A stretch of DNA of 64,000 nt from Alentia gelatinosa. Lineage: Eukaryota; Annelida; Polychaeta; Phyllodocida; Polynoidae. The number at the start of each line of letters is the position of its first letter. Position 1 is the stretch's first letter. Below, in pieces: positions 56,601 through 64,000 of this stretch. A model generated the notes under the pieces. The model was given only the letters and a program-made list of their open reading frames with translations. It ran no database searches and was not told the origin of the DNA. A program made the translations under genes and the position numbers. The stretch covers positions 32,453,360-32,517,359 of the forward strand of contig OX465583.1 in assembly GCA_950022655.1 (NCBI GenBank). The letters are read 5' to 3'.

Positions 56601-58671
56601 GTATTGACAGGTCAAATGCGGTCACTGCGCATCTTCTACTCCGACGACGCGTGCACGAGTGGGCAGCTTGTTATTGCCAGCCGAGAAAGTCAGTACAAGA
56701 TTCTCCACTTCCATCATGGTGGGCTAGATAGACTTGCAGAGGTCTTTGCTGACTGGAAGTTTCTCGCAAAACCAAGGCAAAAGGTAGGCCGCAAATCCAT
56801 TGTTGTTGTTTTGTTTGTGGTTATTTTTCCATTAGGAAACAAGGATAGTGTATGTGTTCTAAGTACATGTACTGATGTCTTCGATTTAGATACTCAACAC
56901 TTTTCAAAATTCATTGCAAGCTTCTTCTTTTTTCAATTTTCGAGAGTTGGTATTTTCCACTTACACTATAATTTAGGAAGCGATATCTTTCTGATACATC
57001 TATTTCACACTGCACAAGCTATCCCATTTATTCAGAATTTTATATTACATTTCATGGTAAGTGGAAAATATTGACAGCAACCCTCAATATACACTGGAGA
57101 TATATTTATATTGCTTTTTTTATAGTTGTTAGTAATTTTGACATATTCTTTTGTGTGATTTTCGAATACATGTACGTCCTTATGATTTCTTACCATTGAA
57201 TATAACAACTAGCGCTTTCACATGTAATTCTGTATCCGCTTGTTTTGCCACTATTTTGAGTTTTTCCATATTTGATTTTGTATTGAAAGCTTTTGCGTGG
57301 CCTGTAGTTTCACTATGTGTGTATATACTATGAGTAGTTTCAAGTAACACCAATACATAATGAACTTGGTCTTTAACAGTCCAAACAAAAGGAACCGTTT
57401 TGGAAGGTAAGCTTAGCTCTCGGCGACGTTAAACGTTGTTTATAATCTTTTATGGACTTCCTTTCTTTCCGTGGTTTTTATTTTTAACATTTTCTGCAAT
57501 AGAATTTAATTTCGTCACTCACCTATGACAATGTATAGTCATTCCCCAGAGCGCTATTGTCAAGTCTCCCTCTCTGTACTTCGTTTATTGATCATAGCGG
57601 GATCAATTTATCATAAATTGGTGACAAGCTCTATAGAATACTACTTGAAATATAATTAATCTGGCATCATCTTGCTATTTTGATATAGTTCCTAGATTTA
57701 ACTGATATGCAACTTTGCGAATGCTAAAGTTTATTCTGTATCATCAAGGCATTTTTTCGTTTGACCTGTTTGGTAATATTCTGTAATTCATAACAGAAAT
57801 AGAGAAGTATCCCTTTATAGTGTTCCCAATATGCTTATATTCATTGTACCCTAATGGATAGCATTAATCGGTAGAATTTGTCATCGAGAGTTGGTATTTT
57901 CCATTTCCACCATCTTTCTGGTAAAGATATGTTTTACTGCGCAGGCCAGCCTCTTTAATCAGATTTCGATACAGTACTGATTATAGACATTTATTCATTC
58001 AGATACGTTTTCAAAAGAATGCCTCGACCGCTCAACCAGGCAAACTTATGTGCTGACATTTTTAGTTCCCCTTATTCTCCGCGATATAAAGGATTGAAAA
58101 TGGTGTCCTAGACTACACGTCGGCCCAAATTCGGACCTAGCAAAACCAAAATTACCTTACATTTATGTTTACGATGAAAACAAAGTAGGACAACAATCTA
58201 TGGTGTAATCGTACCTACACAATACAGCAACAACTTTTTAGAAAACAAAATTGTATATGCAAAGCTATGGGTGCGTCTGAAACATTTGCTTTTAGGCTTA
58301 TGACTGTATGCTATCTAAAGCTTTAAGTCCCTGTAGATATTGCTATTGATGAAGTTGCCAAATCATAGATGACCTCTATAAACAGATAGACCACTATTCT
58401 AATAATTTTCGCAACCCCAACCCTGGTTTCTTATCCATCAGTTTACGAACGATGATTTTACCAGATCGGTTTTATTGATGTGACCTTTTTTGGTGATTGA
58501 CAGCGAAAAGAAGTTGACCACTTGTGCGAGCACTTCTCAGTCATACGGCCCTACCTGCCTAAGGAACAGAGTCACCCAGAGGAGGGCGCCTACGAGATGG
58601 TCAACGAGGATACCTGGCGGCAGCACATGAACGAATTCGGCCAGATAGAGGATGACCTCAACCTCAGAAAG
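50462..58671 (+). CDS. TBC1D16: TBC1D16, N-terminal half (gene continues past the window)
   Basis: The product is a Rab GTPase-activating protein; the human protein acts on Rab4A in endosomal recycling. Five coding exons give about 592 aa (583 without the 27-nt exon). Evidence: MSFTSLFKKATDLL resembles the family start; LDGEIIYCKNNVCVHPP, LGSTLILTWIPNSTLQRN, QVCGVFSVDLGQMRSLRIFYSDDACTSGQLVIASRES and FHHGGLDRL are close to human TBC1D16. The region up to about 470 contains a Ser/Pro-rich linker, and 470-592 leads into the TBC domain. The Arg- and Gln-finger exons are not in the window. The gene is divergent from CCDC40. The start at 50462 rather than 50426 follows the family. Confidence 0.94.
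52032..52327. repeat. Foldback repeat, about 92-bp arms
   Basis: Left arm from 52032, with TTATAGGTTAAATGAG and AGATTGAGCAACAT, is mirrored by ATGTTGCTCGATCT and CTCATTTAACCTATAA ending near 52327. The spacer of about 115 bases contains the pair CCTACCC / GGGGGCAGG. Confidence 0.65.
52575..52610 (-). repeat. CTGAAGAAG..GAAACG hairpin motif (minus strand)
   Basis: CTGAAGAA, stem GACG, loop, CGTC, GAAAC. Same architecture as 23234-23275, with the same extra A. Probably the end of a degraded Penelope-like or related retroelement. Confidence 0.35.
54060..55272 (+). CDS. TBC1D16: TBC1D16 coding exon 2 (1.2 kb)
   Basis: Residues 66-469. It begins VLGSTLILTWIPNSTLQRNP (human LGATLILAWVPNSRIQRQ) and ends EQVCGVFSVDL. 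In between is a disordered Ser/Pro/Thr-rich linker with an acidic run, IFDDDDIDDDDTG. Acceptor TGTAG, donor GTAAGA, phase 1. High GC and many CpG. Confidence 0.93.
55591..55640. repeat. Loopless 50-bp palindrome
   Basis: TGAAAAGCCGCGTGAATTAC followed by GTAGCGCTAC and the complement GTAATTCATGCGGCTTTTCA. Only one base pair is mismatched and there is no spacer; the centre is AGCGCT. Confidence 0.85.
56026..56542. mobile_element. MITE with GGTTCGTACA ends and GCCTGGAAAA repeats
   Basis: GGTTCGTACA at 56026-56035 is inverted as TGTACGAACC at 56533-56542. Near both ends AGCCTGGAAAA, CCTGGAAAAGCC and similar phrases are repeated. 517 bp, no transposase. To my knowledge, elements of this type are common in animal genomes. 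Confidence 0.65.
56611..56783 (+). CDS. TBC1D16: TBC1D16 coding exon 3
   Basis: Residues 470-527. QMRSLRIFYSDDACTSGQLV, then IASRESQYKILHFHHGGLDR, nearly identical to human. The G left by the previous exon plus GT forms Gly. Donor GTAGGC, phase 0. Confidence 0.96.
57380..57406 (+). CDS. TBC1D16: Candidate 27-nt microexon of TBC1D16
   Basis: TTTAACAG acceptor, 27 bases encoding SKQKEPFWK, then GTAAGC donor. Phase 0 at both ends, so it can be included or skipped without breaking the frame. Human TBC1D16 has a spacer of about 15 residues here, closer in length to the skipped form, so inclusion may be regulated or the exon may be false. Confidence 0.45.
58504..58671 (+). CDS. TBC1D16: TBC1D16 coding exon 5
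   Basis: Residues 537-592 (with the microexon). LCEHFSVIRPYLPKEQSHPE, then WRQHMNEFGQIEDDLNLRK, equivalent to human SIRRPKLPSSETHPEE and WLNHLNELGQVEEEYKLRK just before the TBC domain. Acceptor GACAG, donor GTTAGC, phase 0. The next exon is outside the window. Confidence 0.94.
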
Positions 58672-59056
58672 GTTAGCTCATAGGCTAGTGTGGAAGTGAT
58701 AGCAAGTCACTTGGAAATAAGATTTATATCTACCGAATTCTCAGCTACCATCTACAAGGCATATACGCAGTGAGGGCATGGGGCCCCAAGATTGTGGGTG
58801 AGGGTCAAATTTATTTAGAAACGTTTTGTTCATACTGTATGGATGATGACCCCTTATTGTGACGATGGTTATCGTAGTTGGACCCTGGTTGGACCAGTTA
58901 TACATCATAAAGGTAAACGTATTTGTGTTGATCTAATGATAGTAAGCCTCTCGGTAGGATAATTTGGTGATCACGAGAGTAAGATCATGGGGTGTTGTGG
59001 TAATCGAGTATAATCCGTACAAAACCTTATCTCCTTGTGGGTGTTGGTAATGATAT
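58672..59056 (+). other. TBC1D16: TBC1D16 intron before the LTR element
   Basis: 385 bases with no coding exon or recognised repeat. GATAT at 59052-59056 directly precedes the LTR and could be the target-site copy; the other copy would be past 64000. Confidence 0.5.
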
Positions 59057-59563
59057 TGTAGTACACAACGAGGACACCAGTTTACTGCATAACTGAGAAT
59101 CTTTATTGACCACAAACAAGTAAGCCTCAGGCGGCATGAGCAACAACAGTAACTGTTATCTAGCAACAACAGCTGCCTCCGGGGGTCGGTTCCGACCTCC
59201 TCGAACCCGGCGAGCCACACGGGGCTCAAGGCAGGTCACTACGGTAACCTTTCTGCTATCACTCCGGGGCCACTGGTAGTGGCGGGCGGTTGCCCTGTAG
59301 TCGCCGGAGGTGTTCCAAGCCCGGTCCCAAGCCAGACTGACTCCCGGAGGCACCCCCGGAGGTTTATATAGGAGGGCTCCAGGGACCCTCTGACGTCATT
59401 TCCGGGACCAGGACACCACCTGGTGGGCTCTTGGGGCATTATAGAGCAAACCCTCCGGGTGCCTCCGGTACCTCCGGGCACCGCCGGGTACCTCCGTGTC
59501 CTCCGGGTCCCACCGGAGGTATCCTCCGGGAACCTCCGGTAACCATCCGGCAGTATTTACTAC
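59057..59563 (-). repeat. Left LTR (3' LTR of the minus-strand element)
   Basis: On the minus strand, in order: CCTCCGGG-rich U3, CRE palindrome TGACGTCA (59391-59398), TATA box TATATAAA (59363-59370), AATAAA (59102-59107). This order suits an LTR promoter and terminator. It carries a 26-bp insertion near 59139 (CAACAACAGTAACTGTT type) absent from the right LTR. Confidence 0.8.
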
Positions 59564-60033
59564 TCTCTCCCCACCTAATTAACAACCAACTGTCTGAAAA
59601 ATAGAGAGATTACTCTGATAAAGTCAATACTACTTGTAATCACTGAAAAACATAACAATTACAACTGTTTTTATTTAGTGATAGATCACAGCATTTGTCC
59701 GATAACACTTGGTAGCTCCCACGAGTGCTATTCTCATGACTGCTTCTCATGACGGCTGCTCCCGTGACTGCAGCTCCCATGGCTGCCGCTCTCCTTTCTG
59801 CCAGTAATGCCCCTGTGTACCTCTCCGGTCTGCCAGCATCCCTTGTACACTCCTTGGCCTATACCATGCGCCCAGACCTCCTGTAACCTCCAACAGTCTG
59901 TCTTGTGCCTCCAGACTACCTGTGTACATTCCCCAGGTTATCCCACCTGTGACCCTGTGCACACCCTGTAGTCCACACCCTCAGACATGTACATTACCCT
60001 GGTCTGACAGGAAACCCCAGGTTGCCCTGGCAA
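59564..60033 (-). other. Internal DNA of the LTR element next to the 3' LTR
   Basis: It starts with the purine tract (minus strand GGTGGGGAGAGAG). Short open frames exist on both strands but match no gag or pol motif. Includes TCATGACTGCTTCTCATGAC near 59734, a short repeat. Confidence 0.5.
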
Positions 60034-63000
60034 TCCTCCTGACTGAATTTCCCCTGATGGTATTACTCCTGACGGCATCCCTCCTGACAGCATCCCTCCT
60101 GACGGCATCCCTCCTGATGGCATCCCTCCTGATAGCACCTCTCCTGATGGCACCCTTCCTGACGGCATCTCTCCCGACGGCATCCCTCCTGAAAGCATTC
60201 CTCTGGATGGCACCTCTCCCGATGACACTTTTCTTTATGGCACTCCTCCTGATGGCATCCCTCCTGACGGCATCCCTCCTGACAGCATCCCTCCTGACAG
60301 CATCCCTCCTGACGCCACCACCCGGGACAGCGCCTCTCCTGACAGCAACCCTCAGGATGGCACCTCTCCTGATGGCACCCCTCCTGACAGCATCCCTCCT
60401 GATGGCATCCCTCCTGACAGCATCTCTCTGGATGGCACCTCTCCTGAAGGCACCCCTCTTGAAGGCACTCCTCCTGATGACGCTTTTCTTTATGGCACCC
60501 TCCTGACAGCATCCCTCCTGACTGTATCCCTCCTGATGGTATCCCTCCTGACAGCATCCCTCCTGACAGCATCCCTCCTGACGGCACCACCCGGGACAGC
60601 GCCTCTCCTGACAGCAACCCTCAGGATGGCACCTCTCCTGATGGCACCCCTCCTGACAGCATCCCTCCTGACGGCATCCCTCCTGACAGCATTCCTCTGG
60701 ATGGCACCTCTCCTGACGGCACTCCTCCTGATGACACTTTTCTTTATGGCACCTCTCCTGACGGCATCCCTCCTGACTGTATCCCTCCTGACGGTATCCC
60801 TCCTGACGGCATCCCTCCTGGCAGCATCCCTCCTGACGGCACCACTCGGCACAGCGCCTCTCCTGACAGCATCCCTCCGGATGGCACCTCTCCTGACGGC
60901 ACCCCTCCTGAAGGCACTCCTCCTGACGGCACTTTTCTTTATGGCACCCCTCCAGATGGCACCCCTCCTGAAGGCACTCCTCCTGATGACGCTTTTCTTT
61001 ATGGCACCCCTCCTGACGGCATCCCTCCTGACGGTATCCCTCCTGACAGCATCCCTCCTGACAGCATCCCTCCTGACAGCATCCCTCCTGACGCCACCAC
61101 CCGGGACAGCGCCTCTCCTGACAGCAACCCTCAGGATGGCACCTCTCCTGATTGCACCCCTCGTGACAGCATCCCTCCTGACGGCATCCCTCCTGACAGC
61201 ATCCCTCTGGATGGCACCTCTCCTGACGGCACCACTCCTGACGGCACTCCTCCTGATGACACTTTTCTTTATGGCACCTCTCCTGACGGCATCCCTCCTG
61301 ACGGTATCCCTCCTGACGGTATCCCTCCTGACGGCATCCCTCCTGGCAGCATCCCTCCTGACGGCACCACTCGGCACGGCGCCTCGCCTGACAGCATCCC
61401 TCCGGATGGCACCTCTCCTGACGGCACCCCTCCTGAAGGCACTCCTCCTGACGGCACTTTTCTTTATGGCACCCCTCCAGATGGCACCCCTCCTGAAGGC
61501 ACTCCTCCTGATGACGCTTTTCTTTATGGCACCCCTCCTGACGGCATCCCTCCTGACGGTATCCCTCCTGACAGCATCCCTCCTGACAGCATCCCTCCTG
61601 ACAGCATCCCTCCTGATGCCACCACCCGGGACAGCGCCTCTCCTGACAGCAACCCTCAGGATGGCACCTCTCCTGATTGCACCCCTCGTGACAGCATCCC
61701 TCCTGACGGCATCCCTCCTGACAGCATCCCTCTGGATGGCACCTCTCCTGACGGTATCCCTCCTGACGGTATCCCTCCTGACGGTATCCCTCCTGACGGC
61801 ATCCCTCCTGGCAGCATCCCTCCTGACGGCACCACTCGGCACAGCGCCTCTCCTGACAGCATCCCTCCGGATGGCACCTCTCCTGACGGCACCCCTCCTG
61901 AAGGCACTCCTCCTGAAGGCACTTTTCTTTATGGCACCCCTCCAGATGGCACCCCTCCTGAAGGCACTCCTCCTGACGGTATCCCTCCTGACAGCATCCC
62001 TCCTGACAGCATCCCTCCTGACAGCATCCCTCCTGACGCCACCACCCGGGACAGCGCCTCTCCTGACAGCAACCCTCAGGATGGCACCTCTCCTGATTGC
62101 ACCCCTCGTGACAGCATCCCTCCTGACGGCATCCCTCCTGACAGCATCCCTCTGGATGGCACCTCTGACGGCACCACTCCTGACGGCACTCCTCCTGATG
62201 ACACTTTTCTTTATGGCACCTCTCCTGACGGCATCCCTCCTGACGGTATCCCTCCTGACGGTATCCCTCCTGACGGCATCCCTCCTGGCAGCATCCCTCC
62301 TGACGGCACCACTCGGCACGGCGCCTCTCCTGACAGCATCCCTCCGGATGGCACCTCTCCTGACGGCACCCCTCCTGAAGGCACTCCTCCTGACGGCACT
62401 TTTCTTTATGGCACCCCTCCAGATGGCACCCCTCCTGAAGGCACTCCTCCTGATGACGCTTTTCTTTATGGCACCCCTCCTGACGGCATCCCTCCTGACG
62501 GTATCCCTCCTGACAGCATCCCTCCTGACAGCATCCCTCCTGACAGCATCCCTCCTGACGCCACCACCCGGGACAGCGCCTCTCCTGACAGCAACCCTCA
62601 GGATGGCACCTCTCCTGATTGCACCCCTCGTGACAGCATCCCTCCTGACGGCATCCCTCCTGACAGCATCCCTCTGGATGGCACCTCTCCTGACGGCACC
62701 ACTCCTGAAGGCACTCCTCCTGATGACACTTTTCTTTATGGCACCCCTCCTGACGGCATCCCTCCTGACGGTATCCCTCCTGACGGCATCCCTCCTGGCA
62801 GCATCCCTCCTGACAGCATCCCTCCTGACGGCACCACTTGGCACGGCGCCTCTCCTGACAGCATCCCTCCGGATGGCACCTCTCCTGACAGCATCCCTCC
62901 GGATGGCACCTCTCCTGACAGCACCCCTCCTGAAGGCACTCCTCCTGACGGCACTTTTCTTTATGGCACCCCTCCGGATGGCACCTCTCCTGACGGCACC

Positions 63001-63376
63001 TCTCCTGACGGCATCCCTCCGGATGGCACCTTTCCTGATGCCACCCCTCCTGAAGGCACTCCTCCTGATGATACTTTTCTTCATGGCACCCCTCCTGACG
63101 GCATCCCCCAGGATGACCCTCCTCGGGGTGGCGGTCCTCGGGGTGGCGGTCCTCGGGGTGGCCCTCCTCGGGGTCGCCCTCCTCCGGGTCGCCCTCCTCC
63201 GGGTCGCCCTCCTCCGGGTCGCCCTCCTCCGGGTCGCCCTCCTCCGGGTCGCCCTCCTCCGGGTCGCCCTCCTCCGGGTCGCCCTCCTCCGGGTCGCCCT
63301 CCTCGACCCTTGGTTTGTCTCGACCCTGGGCCAGCACTGGTAGCGTGACAGGCACACAGATCAGAGTTGAAACCAT
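59981..63376 (-). CDS. Very long open frame through the minisatellite, coding status doubtful
   Basis: From ATG at 63376, 168 bases after the primer binding site, the minus strand stays open to 59981, about 1131 codons. The first residues, MVSTLICVPVTLPVLAQG, are hydrophobic and resemble a weak signal peptide. Next come about ten EEGDP repeats, then roughly 200 pentapeptides of the type C-x-Q-E-G with many Cys, Gln, Glu and His. Near 60500 a one-base deletion moves the frame into an Arg/Asp/Ala pentapeptide (RRDAV) that is also open. An overlapping 955-codon frame (same strand) and a 935-codon frame (opposite strand) are open too, as expected when a 15-bp unit lacks stop codons. The ORF may therefore be a by-product. 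Confidence 0.3.
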   Translation of the reverse strand: MVSTLICVPVTLPVLAQGRDKPRVEEGDPEEGDPEEGDPEEGDPEEGDPEEGDPEEGDPEEGDPEEGDPEEGHPEDRHPEDRHPEEGHPGGCRQEGCHEEKYHQEECLQEGWHQERCHPEGCRQERCRQERCHPEGCHKEKCRQEECLQEGCCQERCHPEGCCQERCHPEGCCQERRRAKWCRQEGCCQEGCCQEGCRQEGYRQEGCRQEGCHKEKCHQEECLQEWCRQERCHPEGCCQEGCRQEGCCHEGCNQERCHPEGCCQERRCPGWWRQEGCCQEGCCQEGCCQEGYRQEGCRQEGCHKEKRHQEECLQEGCHLEGCHKEKCRQEECLQEGCRQERCHPEGCCQERRRAEWCRQEGCCQEGCRQEGYRQEGYRQEGCRQERCHKEKCHQEECRQEWCRQRCHPEGCCQEGCRQEGCCHEGCNQERCHPEGCCQERRCPGWWRQEGCCQEGCCQEGCCQEGYRQEECLQEGCHLEGCHKEKCLQEECLQEGCRQERCHPEGCCQERRCAEWCRQEGCCQEGCRQEGYRQEGYRQEGYRQERCHPEGCCQEGCRQEGCCHEGCNQERCHPEGCCQERRCPGWWHQEGCCQEGCCQEGCCQEGYRQEGCRQEGCHKEKRHQEECLQEGCHLEGCHKEKCRQEECLQEGCRQERCHPEGCCQARRRAEWCRQEGCCQEGCRQEGYRQEGYRQEGCRQERCHKEKCHQEECRQEWCRQERCHPEGCCQEGCRQEGCCHEGCNQERCHPEGCCQERRCPGWWRQEGCCQEGCCQEGCCQEGYRQEGCRQEGCHKEKRHQEECLQEGCHLEGCHKEKCRQEECLQEGCRQERCHPEGCCQERRCAEWCRQEGCCQEGCRQEGYRQEGYSQEGCRQERCHKEKCHQEECRQERCHPEECCQEGCRQEGCCQEGCHQERCHPEGCCQERRCPGWCRQEGCCQEGCCQEGYHQEGYSQEGCCQEGAIKKSVIRRSAFKRGAFRRGAIQRDAVRRDAIRRDAVRRGAIRRGAILRVAVRRGAVPGGGVRRDAVRRDAVRRDAVRRDAIRRSAIKKSVIGRGAIQRNAFRRDAVGRDAVRKGAIRRGAIRRDAIRRDAVRRDAVRRDAVRSNTIRGNSVRRIARATWGFLSDQGNVHV
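60034..63305. repeat. 15-bp minisatellite with 525-bp higher-order repeat
   Basis: About 218 units with consensus CCTCCTGACGGCATC and variants (GACAGC, GATGGCACC, GAAGGCACT). Two landmarks define the larger period. ACCACTCGGCAC starts at 60841, 61366, 61831, 62308 and 62833 (steps 525, 465, 477, 525). CCCGGGACAGC starts at 60321, 60590, 61100, 61625, 62045 and 62567 (steps 269, 510, 525, 420, 522). Steps are multiples of 15 except for one 1-bp and one 3-bp deletion. Confidence 0.92.
63117..63305. repeat. CCTCCTCCGGGTCGC sub-array
   Basis: About eight near-identical 15-bp units CCTCCTCCGGGTCGC at 63177-63300, after four GGTGGC-type variants. Same unit length and phase as the main array but a separate, more homogeneous subfamily, so probably the youngest expansion. 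Confidence 0.9.
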
Positions 63377-63543
63377 AAGAGAGTGTGACCTTGACCCCTT
63401 CAGAATTGATTCACTTGGGGTTACTGTAAGGCGCCTCCGGATGCCTCCTGACGCCACCGGAGCCTCCGGAAATTCGGAGGTCCCTCCAGAAACTCCCGGA
63501 GGTACCTCCGGACCTCTGGACCTCGTTGTGCACTGAGATGGGA

Positions 63544-63562
63544 AATCCCACCGCTGCCACCA
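63544..63562 (-). other. Primer binding site, tRNA-Leu(AAG) type
   Basis: The plus strand reads AATCCCACCGCTGCCACCA, identical to the 3' end of animal tRNA-Leu(AAG) with CCA added, as I recall it. One base separates it from the LTR at 63564. This sets the element's orientation as minus and makes 63564 onward the 5' LTR. Confidence 0.8.
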
Positions 63563-63563
63563 A

Positions 63564-64000
63564 TGTAGTACACAACGAGGACACCAGTTTACTGCATAAC
63601 TGAGAATCTTTATTGACCACAAACAAGTAAGCCTCAGGCGGCATGAGCAACAGCTGCCTCCGGGGGTCGGTTCCGACCTCCTCGAACCCGGCGAGCCACA
63701 CGGGGCTCAAGGCAGGTCACTACGGTAACCTTTCTGCTATCACTCCGGGACCACTGGTAGTGGCGGGCGGTTGCCCTGTAGTCGCTGGAGGTGTTCCAAG
63801 CCCGGTCCCAAGCCAGACTGACTCCCGGAGGCACCCCCGGAGGTTTATATAGGAGGGCTCCAGGGACCCTCTGACGTCATTTCCGGGACCAGGACACCAC
63901 CTGGTGGGCTCTTGGGGCATTATAGAGCAAACCCTCCGGGTACCTCCGGGCACCTCCGGGTCCTCCGGGTCCTCCGGGTCCCTCCGGAGGTATCCTCCGG
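63564..64000 (-). repeat. Right LTR (5' LTR of the minus-strand element), partial
   Basis: Same order of signals as the left copy: TGACGTCA at 63872-63879, TATATAAA (minus) at 63844-63851, AATAAA (minus) at 63609-63614. The window ends inside its CCTCCGGG tract, at the point equivalent to about 59530 in the left LTR. Confidence 0.8.

Larger units (their letters stand above)
55273..56610 (+). other. TBC1D16: TBC1D16 intron with palindrome and MITE
   Basis: 1.3 kb. It contains a 50-bp palindrome at 55591-55640 and a GTTCGTAC-ended element at 56026-56542. The stretch 55390-55560 resembles fragments near 1560-1690 and 14830-15000 (TTTATCTCACCC, GAGTATT). No coding exon. Confidence 0.6.
59057..64000 (-). 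mobile_element. Non-autonomous LTR retrotransposon-like element, cut by window end
   Basis: Two direct repeats, 59057-59563 and 63564 to beyond 64000, flank 4.0 kb. The orientation is minus: a tRNA-Leu primer binding site adjoins the right repeat (63544-63562) and a purine-rich tract (GGGGAGAGAG, minus strand) adjoins the left one (about 59564-59575). LTRs begin and end with the inverted heptamer TGTAGTA/TACTACA; the left copy seems to have lost one base at its inner end. The internal DNA has no gag, protease, reverse transcriptase or integrase that I can see, and is mostly a 15-bp minisatellite. LTRs differ by a 26-bp indel, small changes in a CCTCCGGG tract and few substitutions, suggesting a recent insertion. 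It probably depends on proteins of a related full-length element. Confidence 0.8.

Noticed and set aside
60536..63343. 935-codon plus-strand frame (LLTASLLMAP repeats)
   Set aside because: It reads the complement of the minisatellite; its openness follows from a 15-bp unit without stop codons, and it has no start context or upstream signals.
60490..63357. 955-codon minus-strand frame (RRDAVRRGAI repeats)
   Set aside because: It overlaps the Cys-rich frame in another phase of the same repeats, so it is not independent evidence of a gene.

Overview
The window is nuclear DNA from an animal. Genes are split into many small exons (7 nt to 1.2 kb) with GT..AG introns, exons are GC-rich against AT-rich introns, and inverted-repeat transposons are abundant. 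Two of the three genes encode metazoan proteins with recognisable human counterparts (cyclin F and TBC1D16). The third, CCDC40, is a motile-cilium axoneme protein. The AGGCCTA clusters near 3.6-4.2 kb and the many foldback elements suggest a marine invertebrate deuterostome or another slowly evolving invertebrate, but I cannot place the species from sequence alone.

Layout. 1-4560: intergenic, with repeat fragments only. 4791-17247 (+): CCNF (cyclin F), 13 coding exons, 877 aa in my model. 17248-20880: 3' flanks of two convergent genes. 20881-37544 (-): CCDC40, 20 coding exons, 1180 aa. 37545-37640: short promoter region shared with a divergent gene. 37640-58671 and onward (+): TBC1D16, comprising a probable 5' non-coding exon, a 12.5 kb first intron full of repeats, and coding exons for the N-terminal half. 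Its TBC catalytic domain lies beyond the window. 59057-64000: inside the next TBC1D16 intron, a minus-strand LTR retrotransposon-like element whose internal region is almost entirely a 3.3 kb minisatellite of 15-bp units.

I assembled every exon junction by reading frame. Exon phases agree at all 12 CCNF junctions, all 19 CCDC40 junctions and all TBC1D16 coding junctions, and the joined proteins follow the known families from end to end. That phase agreement is the strongest support for the models.

How the genes relate: cyclin F is the F-box substrate receptor of an SCF ubiquitin ligase in S/G2. CCDC40 forms, with CCDC39, the 96-nm ruler of ciliary doublets. TBC1D16 is a Rab GTPase-activating protein. 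They share no pathway that I can see. The notable link is positional: CCDC40 and TBC1D16 are head-to-head here, as I recall they are at human 17q25.3.

The most unusual object is the LTR element. It has about 507-bp LTRs, a 19-nt primer binding site matching the 3' end of tRNA-Leu(AAG), a 525-bp higher-order repeat made of 35 fifteen-base units, and very long open frames on both strands. It has no recognisable gag or pol.
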